Part shown: positions 9,074 to 18,421 of the stretch, in pieces | How the letters are laid out: the number at the start of each line of letters is the position of its first letter | Position numbering within the stretch: position 1 is the first letter of the stretch | Source: Pannonibacter sp. XCT-53 | Lineage (GTDB): Bacteria > Pseudomonadota > Alphaproteobacteria > Rhizobiales > Stappiaceae | Length of the DNA stretch: 64,000 nt | Assembly: GCF_009915765.1 (NCBI RefSeq) | Contig: NZ_JAABLQ010000001.1 | Span: forward strand, 2,604,001 to 2,668,000 | Reading direction: 5' to 3' | Notes under the pieces: generated by a model | Told to the model about the DNA's origin: nothing | Database searches by the model: none | What the model saw: only the letters and a program-made list of their open reading frames with translations | Program-made: the position numbers and the translations under genes

Positions 9074-9241
9074 GGCGGCATCCGCTCGGCGCCCGCTGCA
9101 CGGCCGATCGAGGCCCGCCGGACGTGCAGGGCTTTCAGGGCTGGCGGGGCTTGTGGGACTTGCCGGTCACCGGATGGGGCTCTGCTGTCCCGGGGGATGA
9201 TCCGGTCCTCCGGCGTCCCGCCGGTCAGTCCGCATCCATCT

Positions 9242-9274
9242 GGTCAGCCGGCGTCTGTCGGGTCAGCCGGCGTC
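9242..9274. repeat. 14-bp direct repeat at the 3' end of the AraC gene
   Basis: GGTCAGCCGGCGTC occurs at 9242-9255 and again at 9261-9274. The second copy spans the AraC-family gene's stop codon and last codons, so the first looks like a small local duplication of the gene end. No function is implied. Confidence 0.6.
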
Positions 9275-10294
9275 GATCCGGCGGCTGCGCAGGGTCTCGG
9301 CAGGCGTTTCCCCGAACAGATCCCGATAGGCCCCTGCCGCCCGGCCCGGATGTCCGAGACCGCAGGCCTGCATCAGGGCGGTGATGTTGGCCGTGCCGTC
9401 CGCCCGGCCACGCGCTGCCATCAGATGCTGGCGCAGCAGGCTGAGCCGGCGCTCCTGCAATGCCTGGGAAATGGTCTGTCCGCGTTCGGCCTGGAAGGCG
9501 AGCTGCAGGGCCCGCAGGCTGTAGCCGCAGGCCCGCGCCAGCGCGGCAAAGTCGATGGTCTCGCCCAGATGCGCGTCGATGTAGTCCAGCGCCCGGGCGA
9601 CCTTGCGGCCGGCGCCGGACCCGTGCTGCGCGGCGGTGCAGAGCGTGTCGCGGGCCGAGCCGGCATGGGTCCAGAGCAAGGCATGCGCAATGGACCAGCC
9701 GAGCCGGTTGAGCGCCTCGTCGCCGGCCGGATCCCCCGGCAAGGCGTGGTCGGCCAGCCGGGCAAGCGCAAGGATCTGGGCCCCCAGGGTGCGCCCCGGT
9801 TCGCTGTCGAGCCGCAGTTGCGGGTCGAAGACGATGTCCTGCGGCCCCTCGCCGGTGAGCGCGGCGAACATGTCCTCCAGCGCCGCCCGTTCCAGCTTCA
9901 GGATGATCTGGCCGCAGCTGGCCTTCCAGCGCATCAGGCTCGGCCGGGTGGGCGAGAGGACCGAGGCGGCCCGCGCGGCCCCGGTGGTGACGAGATGGCT
10001 GCCGATGCGGACCTCGGCCCCGCTGGTCAGCGGGATCTGGACGAGGAAGAACCGCTCCAGGCAGCCCGGGTCGATCTCCACCTCGCCACCATAGGCGACA
10101 TAGTTGATGGAGCCGCCAGCGAAGATGCGGCTGTTGTGGCAGGCAAAGAAATCGCGGCCGTGATCGCGCGGCTGCAGCCGGTGGGAGCAGAAGATCCGCC
10201 CGACCTCCTCCGCCGCCTGGTCCACGTCGCGCGTTGCCACCCGGGCATGGCCCGACAGCGGCATCTGGATGGCTTGCATCTGCATGGCTTGCAC
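9263..10294 (-). CDS. AraC-family transcriptional regulator
   Basis: A 343-residue regulator with an N-terminal AraC-binding-like sensor region (including FAGGSINYVAYGGEVEIDPG and FFLVQIPLTSGAEVRIG) and a C-terminal double helix-turn-helix domain. The first helix pair is ALDYIDAHLGETIDFAALARACGYSLRAL; the second ends in the signature segment AGAYRDLFGETPAETLRSRR. This layout is typical of regulators of aromatic or other catabolic genes. It is transcribed away from the cupin/monooxygenase pair, its likely targets. The start is uncertain because three Met codons occur within the first eleven residues, in a stretch with a repeated ATGGCTTGCA on the opposite strand. The effector is unknown. Confidence 0.88.
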   Translation of the reverse strand: MQAMQMQAIQMPLSGHARVATRDVDQAAEEVGRIFCSHRLQPRDHGRDFFACHNSRIFAGGSINYVAYGGEVEIDPGCLERFFLVQIPLTSGAEVRIGSHLVTTGAARAASVLSPTRPSLMRWKASCGQIILKLERAALEDMFAALTGEGPQDIVFDPQLRLDSEPGRTLGAQILALARLADHALPGDPAGDEALNRLGWSIAHALLWTHAGSARDTLCTAAQHGSGAGRKVARALDYIDAHLGETIDFAALARACGYSLRALQLAFQAERGQTISQALQERRLSLLRQHLMAARGRADGTANITALMQACGLGHPGRAAGAYRDLFGETPAETLRSRRIDAG

Positions 10295-10593
10295 CAGCGT
10301 TCCCCCGGACCGTCCCCTCGGCGTTTTCGCTCATTTCCGGACCGGTTGACGGGAAGGCTAGCACCGCCAAGCCGGCGAAGCAAAGCGGCAGGGGACGGAT
10401 TTTCGCCGAGCGCATGCAGCCTTTCGCCCAGCGGATAGACCTGAGCCGCCCCGACGGCGTCTCGTAGGGACAGGACGGAGACAGGCCCCCGGACCGCAAG
10501 GCCCGACCACAAGCGCCGCCCGTCCTGCGAGAGGACACAGCCAGCACCCGCAGGCCCACAGCGCCCGGACGGGCAAGGACGGAGAGGACCAGC
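10295..10593. promoter_or_regulatory. Divergent control region between araC-type and cupin genes
   Basis: This 299-base region must hold promoters for both the regulator and the cupin gene. TTTTCGC occurs at 10324 and 10400 in the same orientation, and a related CTTTCGCC near 10424. Direct half-sites of this kind suit AraC-family binding, but the spacing is irregular and I could not confirm a site. No gene is evident in it. Confidence 0.3.
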
Positions 10594-11094
10594 ATGAAGA
10601 CCGCCATCCCGAACATGGTTCAGGTGAACACCGACCCCGGCATCACCCGCGCCGGCACCGGCCAGCATGAGGTCGAATGGAGCATTCTCGGCCACACCTA
10701 CTGGATGAAGACGGAAGGCGAGACCTGTTTCTCGTTCGAGACGCTGGATCCGCCGGGAACCTTCGTGCCGCCGCATGTCCACCCGACGCAGGACGAGTTC
10801 ATCTTCGTGCTGGAGGGGCGCTTCGACCTCTATCTCGGCGGGGAACACCACGTGGCGCAGACCGGCGACCTGGTGCGGATGCCGATGGGCATCGCGCATG
10901 GCTACTACAACCTCACCGACAGGCCGAACCGGGCGCTGTTCTGGGTGTCGCCCGCCCGTCGCCTGCGCGAGCTGTTCGACAACCTGCACAATCTGGGTGA
11001 CCCGGCCGAAGTGGTGCGCCAGTCGGCGCTGCGGGAGGTGAATTTCCTGCGGCCGGAGGACATGGCCTTCGATCCGCTGACGCTGAAGATCTGA
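10594..11094 (+). CDS. Cupin-domain protein
   Basis: A 166-residue single-cupin protein. The metal-binding pattern is clear: PPHVHPTQDEFIFVLEG (His, His, Glu of cupin motif 1), followed by GDLVRMPMGIAHGYYNLTD, which supplies the motif 2 His. GGAGAGGA precedes the ATG. Stand-alone cupins of this size may be dioxygenases, isomerases or ligand sensors; the sequence does not tell which. It is followed after 180 bases by a flavin monooxygenase and faces an AraC regulator, suggesting a small inducible module that handles one substrate. Confidence 0.82.
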   Translation: MKTAIPNMVQVNTDPGITRAGTGQHEVEWSILGHTYWMKTEGETCFSFETLDPPGTFVPPHVHPTQDEFIFVLEGRFDLYLGGEHHVAQTGDLVRMPMGIAHGYYNLTDRPNRALFWVSPARRLRELFDNLHNLGDPAEVVRQSALREVNFLRPEDMAFDPLTLKI

Positions 11095-11274
11095 CGCCCG
11101 ACACGGCCAACCGCGCGTTCCGGGTTCCGGCAGGCCCCACCGCCTGCCGGAGCGGACCGGCGCGGGCAGCACGACCCCGGCCTGCCCTCCGGCGTCCCAT
11201 CCGCCGCCCTGTCTGACCGGCCCCTGCCCGCGCCGTCCCCGACCCCGACCCGGGCGGCGAAGGAGAGTTCATTC

Positions 11275-12813
11275 ATGACCAAACGCAAGCAGGTCTGCGT
11301 CATCGGCGCAGGCGTGAGCGGTCTTGCGGCCGCCCATGCCTTCAAGGACCAGGGACACGACGTCACCGTGCTGGAGCGCAGCCACGAGCTGGGCGGGGTC
11401 TGGGCGCCGCACCGCTCCTATCCCGGCATCCGCACCCAGAGCCCGAAGGATCTCTACCGCTACACCGATGCGGCGATGCCGGAGACCTACCCCGAATGGC
11501 CCTCCGGGGCCCAGGTGCACGGCTATCTGGAGAGCTACGCCCGGGACAAGGGCCTCCTGCCCCTGATCCGCTTCAACACCCGCGTCACCGGCCTGGTGCG
11601 GCGCGGGCAGGACACCGGTGCAGGCATCCCGGCAGGTGGCGCGACGGCAGACCCGAGAGCGGGGGGCTGGTGGGTGGAGACCGACGGCGCCGCGGGACCG
11701 GAGCGCACCGGCTACGACTTCGTCTGTGTCGCCAGCGGGGTCTTCAGCGAGCGCAACGAGCTGACCCACCCGGGCATGGAGGCCTTCCGCGACGGCGGCG
11801 GCACGATCCTGCATTCGAGCGAGTACACCGATCCGGCGCTGGTCCGCGGCCGCAAGGTCGTGATCCTCGGCTTCTCGAAATCGGCCACCGACGTGGCGGT
11901 GAACGCGGTGCAGCAAGGCGCGGCCTCGGTCACGGTCGTCTATCTGGAGCCGGTCTGGCGCGTGCCCTACCATTTCGCCGGGCTGATCAACTTCAAGCGG
12001 ATCCTCTATTGCCGCGCGTCGGAGGCGATGTTCCCCGGCTGGGACATGTCGTGGGGGGAGAAGCTGCGCCACGCCCTGACCAAGCCGCTGGTGTGGGCCA
12101 ACTGGCGGGCGCTGGAGAGCCTGCTGACCCTGCAGTTCGGCCTGAAGCAGCTCGGCATGCGGCCCAGCCAGCCGATCGAAAACGGCATCTCCTGCGGCCT
12201 GTCACTGGCCACGGAAGGGTTCTTCCCGATGCTGAAGGACGGGCGGATCAAGGCGATCCAGGGCACCATCGCCAGCTACAGCCAGGGCGGGATCACCCTG
12301 TCGACGGGCGACAGGCTGGATGCCGACGTGGCGATCCTGGCCGTCGGCTGGAAGATCGGCGTGCCGTTCCTGCCCGAGGACGTGCGCCGCACGCTGACGA
12401 CCCCGGACGGACAGTTCCGGCTCTACCGTCTGGCGGTGAACCCGGACGTGCCGGACCTCGGCTTCGTCGGCTTCAACTCGTCCTTCGCCACCGTGCTGAC
12501 CAGCGACGTGGCGGCCCGCTGGCTGGTGCGATATGCCGACGGCCAGCTGGCGCGGCAGCCGTCGAAGGCGGAGATGAGCGGCTGGATCGACCGGCACCTG
12601 GACTGGCGCCGCAGCGTCCGGCCGGCGGCCCGGGTCTATGGCGGCCTGTGCTCGGCGCCCTATCACTTCCGCTATCTCGACGACCTGCTCGCCGACATGG
12701 GGGCGGCACGGCGACGGCGGGCAAACCCGCTGGCGGAGACCTTCCTGCCGCCGGATGCGGATGCCTATCGCAGCCACCTCTCCAGCGTGCCGGCCTACCG
12801 GCTGGAGGGCTGA
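11275..12813 (+). CDS. Flavin-containing monooxygenase (FAD/NADPH)
   Basis: A 512-residue protein of the FMO/Baeyer-Villiger-like group. It begins with a Rossmann FAD motif (CVIGAGVSGLAAAHAF) and ELGGVWAPHRSYPGIRTQSPKDLYR. A second nucleotide motif, VVILGFSKSATDVA, would bind NADPH. The C-terminal half has DVAILAVGWKIGVPFLP and VGFNSSFATVLTSDVAARW. There is no signal peptide. The start follows GAAGGAGAG. Likely an oxygenation step on a small organic substrate, paired with the upstream cupin; the substrate is unknown. The 11095-11274 spacer is GC-rich without a visible terminator, so the two genes may share a transcript. Confidence 0.85.
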   Translation: MTKRKQVCVIGAGVSGLAAAHAFKDQGHDVTVLERSHELGGVWAPHRSYPGIRTQSPKDLYRYTDAAMPETYPEWPSGAQVHGYLESYARDKGLLPLIRFNTRVTGLVRRGQDTGAGIPAGGATADPRAGGWWVETDGAAGPERTGYDFVCVASGVFSERNELTHPGMEAFRDGGGTILHSSEYTDPALVRGRKVVILGFSKSATDVAVNAVQQGAASVTVVYLEPVWRVPYHFAGLINFKRILYCRASEAMFPGWDMSWGEKLRHALTKPLVWANWRALESLLTLQFGLKQLGMRPSQPIENGISCGLSLATEGFFPMLKDGRIKAIQGTIASYSQGGITLSTGDRLDADVAILAVGWKIGVPFLPEDVRRTLTTPDGQFRLYRLAVNPDVPDLGFVGFNSSFATVLTSDVAARWLVRYADGQLARQPSKAEMSGWIDRHLDWRRSVRPAARVYGGLCSAPYHFRYLDDLLADMGAARRRRANPLAETFLPPDADAYRSHLSSVPAYRLEG

Positions 12814-12826
12814 GCCCCGGACGGCG

Positions 12827-13384
12827 TCAGGCCTGACGCAGCTTGCCGCGCTTCAGATGTTCATCGAGGCGCGGCATGATCTCGACGAAATTGCAGGGCA
12901 TGTGGCGGTAGTCGAGCTGCCACTTGAGGATGCCGTCCCAGGCATCCTTGCAGGCTCCCGGCGAGCCCGGCAGCACGAAGATGTAGGTCGCCCCCGCAAC
13001 CCCGCCCGTCGCGCGGGACTGGATCGTCGAGGTGCCGATCTTGTCGTAGGAAATGCGGTGGAACACCTCGGAGAAACCGTCCATCCGCTTCTCGAACAGG
13101 GGCTCGATCGCCTCGGGGGTCACATCGCGGCCAGTGAAGCCCGTGCCCCCCGTCGAGATGATGACGTCAACGCCGTCCGCCGCGATCCAAGCGCGCACGA
13201 TGGCCCGGATCTCCTCCACCTCGTCGCGGACGATGCGGCGGTCGGCCAGATGATGCCCGGCGCCGGTGAGCCGCTCGACCAGCGTCGCGCCGGACCGGTC
13301 GCCGTCAAGGTCGCGCGTGTCGGACACGGTGAGCACGGCGATGTTGAGAGGGACAAAGGGACGGCTGTCATCAAGGCGATTCAT
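12827..13384 (-). CDS. moaB: Molybdopterin adenylyltransferase-like protein MoaB
   Basis: MoaB/MogA proteins adenylylate molybdopterin before molybdenum insertion. The 185-residue product shows the MoCF-domain motifs NIAVLTVSDTR, VIISTGGTGFTGRDVTPEAI (the nucleotide-binding TGGTG loop), GGVAGATYIFVLPGSPGA and the C-terminal helix. The start at 13384 follows GGAG and removes a 36-residue unrelated extension. No other molybdenum cofactor gene is nearby, so it stands alone, convergent with the monooxygenase gene. Confidence 0.93.
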   Translation of the reverse strand: MNRLDDSRPFVPLNIAVLTVSDTRDLDGDRSGATLVERLTGAGHHLADRRIVRDEVEEIRAIVRAWIAADGVDVIISTGGTGFTGRDVTPEAIEPLFEKRMDGFSEVFHRISYDKIGTSTIQSRATGGVAGATYIFVLPGSPGACKDAWDGILKWQLDYRHMPCNFVEIMPRLDEHLKRGKLRQA

Positions 13385-13509
13385 GGGCAGGCTCCGGCGG
13401 TGTCGTGGTCCCAGAGATAGGCCAGCCAGCCGGCCGGCGCCAGTGGCCGCAAGACGGGGCGCGGGAGACGCGGGCCGCAAGCTTCGGACCAAAAATCGAT
13501 CATTCCTTT

Positions 13510-13539
13510 CGCAAAACAGGCCGTTCCGGAATTTTTGCG
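13510..13539. promoter_or_regulatory. Inverted repeat upstream of the aminotransferase
   Basis: CGCAAAA (13510-13516) and TTTTGCG (13533-13539) form a 7-bp inverted repeat around a TTCCGGAA palindrome, in the AT-richer part of the moaB/aminotransferase divergent region. It could be an operator for either gene. No specific regulator can be named. Confidence 0.3.
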
Positions 13540-13646
13540 TCTTTTAGGTCAGCAATATTGACGCTTCCTTGCGCCTGTGGTTCTGTCTCCCATCCTGCGC
13601 CGGGCCCGCCGGCGCGCAGAAGAAACAGACCGGACAGAGACTTCTC

Positions 13647-14870
13647 ATGCTGGATTGGGAGCATATCTTCGCCACCCGCGCGACCCGCATGCGCGCATCC
13701 GAAATCCGCGAGCTCCTGAAGCTCCTCGACCGGCCGGAGATCATCTCCTTCGCCGGCGGCATCCCGGATCCGGCGCTGTTTCCCAAGGAGGTCTTCGCCG
13801 CCGCCTACACCCGCGTCCTGACCGGACCGGCTGCCGGCACCGCGCTGCAATATGCGGTGAGCGAGGGCAATCTGGCGCTGCGCACCTGGCTGGCCGGCTA
13901 CATGGCAAGCCTTGGCGTCGCCTGCGATGCGTCCAACATCATCATCACCTCCGGCTCGCAGCAGGCGCTGGACTATATCGGCAAGCTGTTCCTGTCGCCG
14001 GGCGACACGGCGCTCGTGAACTGGCCGACCTATCTTGGCGCGCTGCAGGCCTTCAACGCCTATGAGCCGCGCTATGACCGGCTGATCCCGCTGGGCAACC
14101 GTCCGGCGGAGGACTTCGCCACCGCCGCAAGGGACGCCGGCGGCGCGGTGAAATTCGCCTATGCCTCGGCCGACTTCGCCAACCCGACCGGCGAGACGCT
14201 GGACCGGGCGACGCGCGAGAAGATCCTCGACCTCGCCGACACGCTGGACATTGCCGTCATCGAGGATGCGGCCTACCAGTCGCTGCGCTATGACGGCGAG
14301 GCGATCCCGCCGATGCTGGCGCTGGACATCGCCCGCAAGGGACACATCAACGACACCCGGGTGCTCTACTGCGGTTCCTTCTCCAAGACCCTGTCGCCGG
14401 GCCTGCGCGTGGGCTGGATCTGCGCCGCCGCCCCGGTGATCTCGAAGATCGTGCTGCTGAAACAGGCCGCCGACCTCAACACCTCCACCATCAACCAGAT
14501 GGTGCTGGCCGATGTGGCCGAGACCTATTTCGACACCCAGGTGGCGACGATCAAGGCGGCCTATCGCGCCCGCCGCGATGCCATGCTGAAGGCGCTCGAC
14601 ACGCATCTGCCGGCCGGCTGCAGCTGGTCGAAGCCGGACGGCGGCATGTTCGTCTGGGTGACCGTGCCGGAAGGCCTCGACGGCGCGACGCTGCTGGCCC
14701 GCTCGCTGGAAACGGTGAAGGTGGCCTTCGTTCCCGGCAAGGCGTTCTTTGCCGACGGGTCGGGCGGCAACACCCTGCGCCTCAGCTTCTCCTGCGCCAA
14801 CGAGGCACAGATCGAGGAAGGCATCTCCCGCCTCGGCAAGCTGCTGACGGAAGCCATCGCCGGGCTTTGA
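13647..14870 (+). CDS. PLP-dependent fold-type I aminotransferase (LysN/2-aminoadipate transaminase-like)
   Basis: A 407-residue class I/II aminotransferase. Visible motifs are ISFAGGIPDPALFP and LQYAVSEGNLALRTWLAGYM near the N-terminus, ITSGSQQALDYIGKLF for cofactor phosphate binding, NPTGETLDRATREKIL, VIEDAAYQSLRYDG (Asp and Tyr), and YCGSFSKTLSPGLRVGW with the PLP-binding Lys. This subgroup includes 2-aminoadipate transaminases and broad-specificity aromatic or branched-chain enzymes, so the substrate is not settled. The start at 13647 removes 26 residues outside the conserved fold. It appears monocistronic. Confidence 0.87.
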   Translation: MLDWEHIFATRATRMRASEIRELLKLLDRPEIISFAGGIPDPALFPKEVFAAAYTRVLTGPAAGTALQYAVSEGNLALRTWLAGYMASLGVACDASNIIITSGSQQALDYIGKLFLSPGDTALVNWPTYLGALQAFNAYEPRYDRLIPLGNRPAEDFATAARDAGGAVKFAYASADFANPTGETLDRATREKILDLADTLDIAVIEDAAYQSLRYDGEAIPPMLALDIARKGHINDTRVLYCGSFSKTLSPGLRVGWICAAAPVISKIVLLKQAADLNTSTINQMVLADVAETYFDTQVATIKAAYRARRDAMLKALDTHLPAGCSWSKPDGGMFVWVTVPEGLDGATLLARSLETVKVAFVPGKAFFADGSGGNTLRLSFSCANEAQIEEGISRLGKLLTEAIAGL

Positions 14871-14915
14871 GAGCCCGCAGGTCCTGGCCATTTGACAGGG
14901 TGCAGCCCCACAGAC

Positions 14916-14953
14916 GTCATCCCGGGACTTCGCAGCGCGGCGCCCGGGACGAC
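14916..14953. repeat. Intergenic palindromic element, GTCATCCCGGG type
   Basis: Arms GTCATCCCGGG and CCCGGGACGAC pair over 11 bp with one mismatch around a 16-base centre. The same GTCATYCCGG end sequence recurs at 29896 and, inverted, at 30075-30084. This suggests a dispersed palindromic repeat family in the genome. It lies in the gap between aminotransferase and ceramidase-like genes. Confidence 0.55.
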
Positions 14954-15060
14954 CATGAGGCGTGTCAGCCACGACTGCCAGGGCTTGTCCCGGCCCTCGC
15001 CCGTGCTCATCTGCCCGTCATGACGGCGTGCGACAACCGCCGGACAGGAGGGCGCAAGCG

Positions 15061-15714
15061 ATGAACTGGACCGAGAGCCTTGATCAGTATTGCGAGCGGC
15101 TTGATGCCTCGTTCTGGGCCGAGCCGATCAACGCGGTCACCAATGCGGCCTTTCTCGTGGCGGCAGCGCTGGCGCTGCGGATCTGGCTGCGGCAGACACC
15201 GCGCGACTGGAGCGCGCTGGCGCTGATCCTGGTGGTGGCAGCCACCGGGATCGGGTCCTTCCTGTTTCACACCTTCGCGAACCGCTGGTCGCTGCTCAGC
15301 GACGTGATCCCGATCGCGATCTTCATCCATCTCTATCTGTTCCTGGCCCTGCGCCGGTTCCTCACCGCCCCGGTCATTGTCGCCGGCGGAACGACGGCGC
15401 TGTTTCTCGTCGCATCGCCCTTCATCGGCCGGCTGGCCGCGCCGCTGGTCGGATCATCGGCCGGGTACCTGCCGGCGCTGGCGGCGATCTTCGTGGTCGG
15501 CGCGTTGTGCCTCCGGCGCAGCCGGGAGACGGCGCTCGGCCTGTTTGTCACGGGCGGCGTCTTTGCCCTGTCGCTGACCTTCCGCACGCTCGACGGCCCG
15601 CTCTGCGGCCTGCTGCCCTTCGGCACGCATTTCCTCTGGCACCTGCTCAACGCGACCGTGCTGTTCCTGCTGCTGGCGCTCTACCTCAAGGCAGGTGCGG
15701 CGTTAAGGCGTTGA
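15061..15714 (+). CDS. Ceramidase-fold (CREST superfamily) integral membrane hydrolase
   Basis: A 217-residue protein with about seven transmembrane segments. It has the pattern of alkaline ceramidase-like membrane hydrolases: an N-terminal CERLDASFWAEPINAVTNAAF region (Glu and Asn), GIGSFLFHTFANRWSLLSDVIPI (candidate zinc His and Asp), and GTHFLWHLLNATVLF (HxxxH) in the last helix. GGAGG lies upstream of ATG 15061. Bacterial members are poorly characterised; amide hydrolysis of a lipid in the inner membrane is the likely activity. The substrate is unknown and no sphingolipid genes are nearby. Confidence 0.82.
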   Translation: MNWTESLDQYCERLDASFWAEPINAVTNAAFLVAAALALRIWLRQTPRDWSALALILVVAATGIGSFLFHTFANRWSLLSDVIPIAIFIHLYLFLALRRFLTAPVIVAGGTTALFLVASPFIGRLAAPLVGSSAGYLPALAAIFVVGALCLRRSRETALGLFVTGGVFALSLTFRTLDGPLCGLLPFGTHFLWHLLNATVLFLLLALYLKAGAALRR

Positions 15715-15859
15715 GCACAATCCGGTTCTGGACGGAGAGCCGGTTCCGTTTGAACGCCCGCCGTTCTAGTGTCAAAAGGGAAGCGAACCGGGTGCCAGCG
15801 CGCCAAGGCACCGGCGGGAGCAGGACAGGCAGGGCGGACCTGCCGCAACGAGAGGCATC

Positions 15860-18163
15860 ATGAGCGATACCAAGAAGGCCGGTTCCGACCTGACCGAGGC
15901 CGCACTCTATTTCCATTCGCATCCGCGTCCGGGCAAGCTCGAGATCAAGCCGACCAAGCCGCTGGGCAACCAGCGCGACCTGGCGCTGGCCTATTCCCCG
16001 GGTGTGGCCGCGCCCTGCCTTGAAATCGCCCGCGACCCCTCGACGGCTGCGCTCTACACCTCCCGCGCCAACCTGGTGGCGGTCATCTCCAACGGCACCG
16101 CCGTGCTGGGCCTCGGCGCCATCGGGCCGCTGGCGTCCAAGCCGGTGATGGAGGGCAAGGCCGTCCTGTTCAAGAAATTCGCCGGTATCGACGTGTTCGA
16201 CATCGAGGTGGACGAGCTGGACGTGGACCGGTTCGTGGACGCGGTTGCCGCGCTCGAGCCGACCTTCGGCGGCATCAACCTGGAAGACATCAAGGCGCCC
16301 GAGTGCTTCCAGATCGAGGCCAAGCTGCGCGAGCGGATGAACATTCCGGTGTTCCACGACGACCAGCACGGCACGGCGATCATCGTCGGGGCGGCGGTGA
16401 AGAATGCGCTGGAGCTGGCCGGCAAGCCGATCGGCACCGTCAAGGTGGTGGCCTCCGGTGCAGGCGCGGCCGCGCTCGCCTGCCTCAACCTGCTGGTGTC
16501 GCTCGGCGTGAAGCGCGAGAACGTCTGGGTGTCCGACATCGAGGGCGTGGTCTACGAGGGCCGCGAGGCGCTGATGGACCCGTGGAAGTCGGTCTACGCC
16601 CAGAAGACCGACAAGCGCACGCTCGGCGAGATCATCGAGGGCGCCGATGTGTTCCTCGGCCTGTCGGCTGCCGGCGTGCTGAAGCCGGAGATGGTGGCCA
16701 GGATGGCGCCGCGCCCGCTGATCCTGGCGCTCGCCAACCCCAATCCGGAAATCCTGCCCGAGGATGCGCTCAGCGTCCGCGACGACGTGATGATGTGCAC
16801 CGGCCGTTCGGACTATCCGAACCAGGTCAACAACGTGCTCTGCTTCCCCTACATCTTCCGCGGCGCGCTGGACGTGGGCGCGACGACGATCAACGAGGAG
16901 ATGAAGCACGCCGCCGTGGCCGCCATCGCCGGCCTTGCCAAGGAAGAGCCCTCGGACGTGGCGGCGCGGGCCTATGGCGGCGTCAGCGAGACCTTCGGGG
17001 CGAAGTATCTGATCCCCTCCCCCTTCGACCAGCGCCTGATCCTGCGCATTGCCCCGGCGGTTGCCCGCGCGGCGATGGAGACCGGCGTGGCGACGCGGCC
17101 GATCAGCGACTTTGCCGCCTATCAGGATGTCCTGAACCGCTTCGTGTTCCGCTCCGGCCTGGTGATGAAGCCGATCATCCAGGCGGCCATCCGCGAGCCG
17201 AAGCGCATCATCTATGCCGAAGGCGAGGATGAGCGCGTGCTGCGCGCGGCGCAGGTGCTGATCGAGGACAAGGTGGCCGTGCCGATCCTCGTCGGCCGAC
17301 CGGACGTGCTGAAGAGCCGCTGCGAACGCTTCGGCCTGAAGATCCGCCCCGGCGTGGACTTCGAGTTCGTCAACCCGCAGGACGACCCGCGCTACCGCGA
17401 CTATGTCGACGAGTACTTCGCCTGCGTCGGCCGCAAGGGGGTCCCGCTCGACGCGGCGCGCACGATCGTGCGCACCAATTCCACCGTCATTGCCGCGCTT
17501 GCCGTCCGGCGCGGCGAGGCCGATGCCACGATCTGCGGCCTTGAAGGACGCTACATCCGCCATCTGCGGGACATCCGGCAGATCATCGGCCTGCGGGACG
17601 GTGTCCAGGACCTGTCGGCCCTGTCGTTGCTGATCAACGACCGTGGCGCGCTGTTCCTGACCGACACGTTCGTGACCGTGGATCCGTCGGCCAAGGAGAT
17701 TGCGGAGATGACGACGCTGGCGGCGGAGGAGATCCGCCGGTTCGGCATCGAGCCCAAGGCCGCGCTGCTGGCCGCCTCCAACTTCGGTTCGCGGGAACTG
17801 GCCTCGGCCGAAAAGATGCGGGCGGCGCTCGAACTGCTCTGGGCACAGCATCCGGAGCTGGAGGTGGACGGCGAGATGCATGGCGATTCGGCCCTGTCGG
17901 CGGCCCTGCGCCAGCGGGTGATGCCGCACAGCCGGCTGAAGACCGAGGCGAACCTGCTGGTGTTCCCGACACTCGATTCGGCCAACATCGCGCTCAACCT
18001 TTTGAAGGTGGCGACCGACGCGCTGCATGTCGGGCCCATCCTGCTCGGCACCGCCAAGCCGGCACATATCCTGACGCCGTCTGTGACCTCGCGCGGCGTG
18101 GTCAACATGTCGGCACTGTCGGTGGTGGAAGCGCAGAAGAAGACCCAGAGCGAGGTTGACTGA
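15860..18163 (+). CDS. maeB: NADP-dependent malic enzyme with phosphotransacetylase-like domain
   Basis: This 767-residue two-domain enzyme decarboxylates malate to pyruvate with NADP reduction, linking the TCA cycle to gluconeogenesis and NADPH supply. The malic domain (about 1-430) shows [54 protein letters not shown] and the nucleotide-binding [14 protein letters not shown]. The C-terminal 330 residues resemble phosphate acetyltransferase ([39 protein letters not shown]-like segment), known to be regulatory rather than catalytic in such fusions. Length is normal for alphaproteobacterial MaeB. It is followed by a short GC-rich hairpin. Confidence 0.96.
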   Translation: MSDTKKAGSDLTEAALYFHSHPRPGKLEIKPTKPLGNQRDLALAYSPGVAAPCLEIARDPSTAALYTSRANLVAVISNGTAVLGLGAIGPLASKPVMEGKAVLFKKFAGIDVFDIEVDELDVDRFVDAVAALEPTFGGINLEDIKAPECFQIEAKLRERMNIPVFHDDQHGTAIIVGAAVKNALELAGKPIGTVKVVASGAGAAALACLNLLVSLGVKRENVWVSDIEGVVYEGREALMDPWKSVYAQKTDKRTLGEIIEGADVFLGLSAAGVLKPEMVARMAPRPLILALANPNPEILPEDALSVRDDVMMCTGRSDYPNQVNNVLCFPYIFRGALDVGATTINEEMKHAAVAAIAGLAKEEPSDVAARAYGGVSETFGAKYLIPSPFDQRLILRIAPAVARAAMETGVATRPISDFAAYQDVLNRFVFRSGLVMKPIIQAAIREPKRIIYAEGEDERVLRAAQVLIEDKVAVPILVGRPDVLKSRCERFGLKIRPGVDFEFVNPQDDPRYRDYVDEYFACVGRKGVPLDAARTIVRTNSTVIAALAVRRGEADATICGLEGRYIRHLRDIRQIIGLRDGVQDLSALSLLINDRGALFLTDTFVTVDPSAKEIAEMTTLAAEEIRRFGIEPKAALLAASNFGSRELASAEKMRAALELLWAQHPELEVDGEMHGDSALSAALRQRVMPHSRLKTEANLLVFPTLDSANIALNLLKVATDALHVGPILLGTAKPAHILTPSVTSRGVVNMSALSVVEAQKKTQSEVD

Positions 18164-18184
18164 CACAGGCCTCTCCGCCCGGCT

Positions 18185-18199
18185 CTCCCCGGTGGGGAG
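18185..18199 (+). terminator. Short hairpin after maeB
   Basis: CTCCCC-GGT-GGGGAG forms a 6-bp stem 21 bases after the maeB stop. It lacks a U-tract, so intrinsic termination is uncertain. It sits beside the larger C/G-tract repeat block. Confidence 0.35.
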
Positions 18200-18261
18200 G
18201 GTTGGGGGGAGGGCAACGTCTCGTTTCAACACGGGCTCCTGTTAAATGGGGCAGGCTGTTT

Positions 18262-18327
18262 ACCCCCCTCTGCCCCCTGCCGGGGGCATCTCCCCCTCAA
18301 GGGGGGCTGGGGGGGGTGGGAGAGGGG
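18262..18327. repeat. C/G-tract palindromic intergenic repeat
   Basis: Two adjacent hairpins, TGCCCCC/GGGGGCA and CCCCC-TCAA-GGGGG, lie within a block of C-runs followed by G-runs. Elements of this look (CCCCTCTGCC...GGGCATCTCCCC) are common dispersed repeats in Rhizobiales intergenic DNA. That family link is from memory of the pattern. It separates maeB and rnhB, and the 18164-18421 gap holds no gene. Confidence 0.55.
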
Positions 18328-18421
18328 TTGAGACCATGCCAAGTGAGCTTTTTTTGCTGGCAGCGTGCGACAAGGCCGGCTTTGATCGCTGTGACCGCAG
18401 GGTTGTGCCGGAAACCATCGC

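Noticed and set aside
15686-18232. An 848-codon antisense frame over maeB
   Set aside because: Malic enzyme motifs on the plus strand are complete; the antisense product has no recognisable fold.
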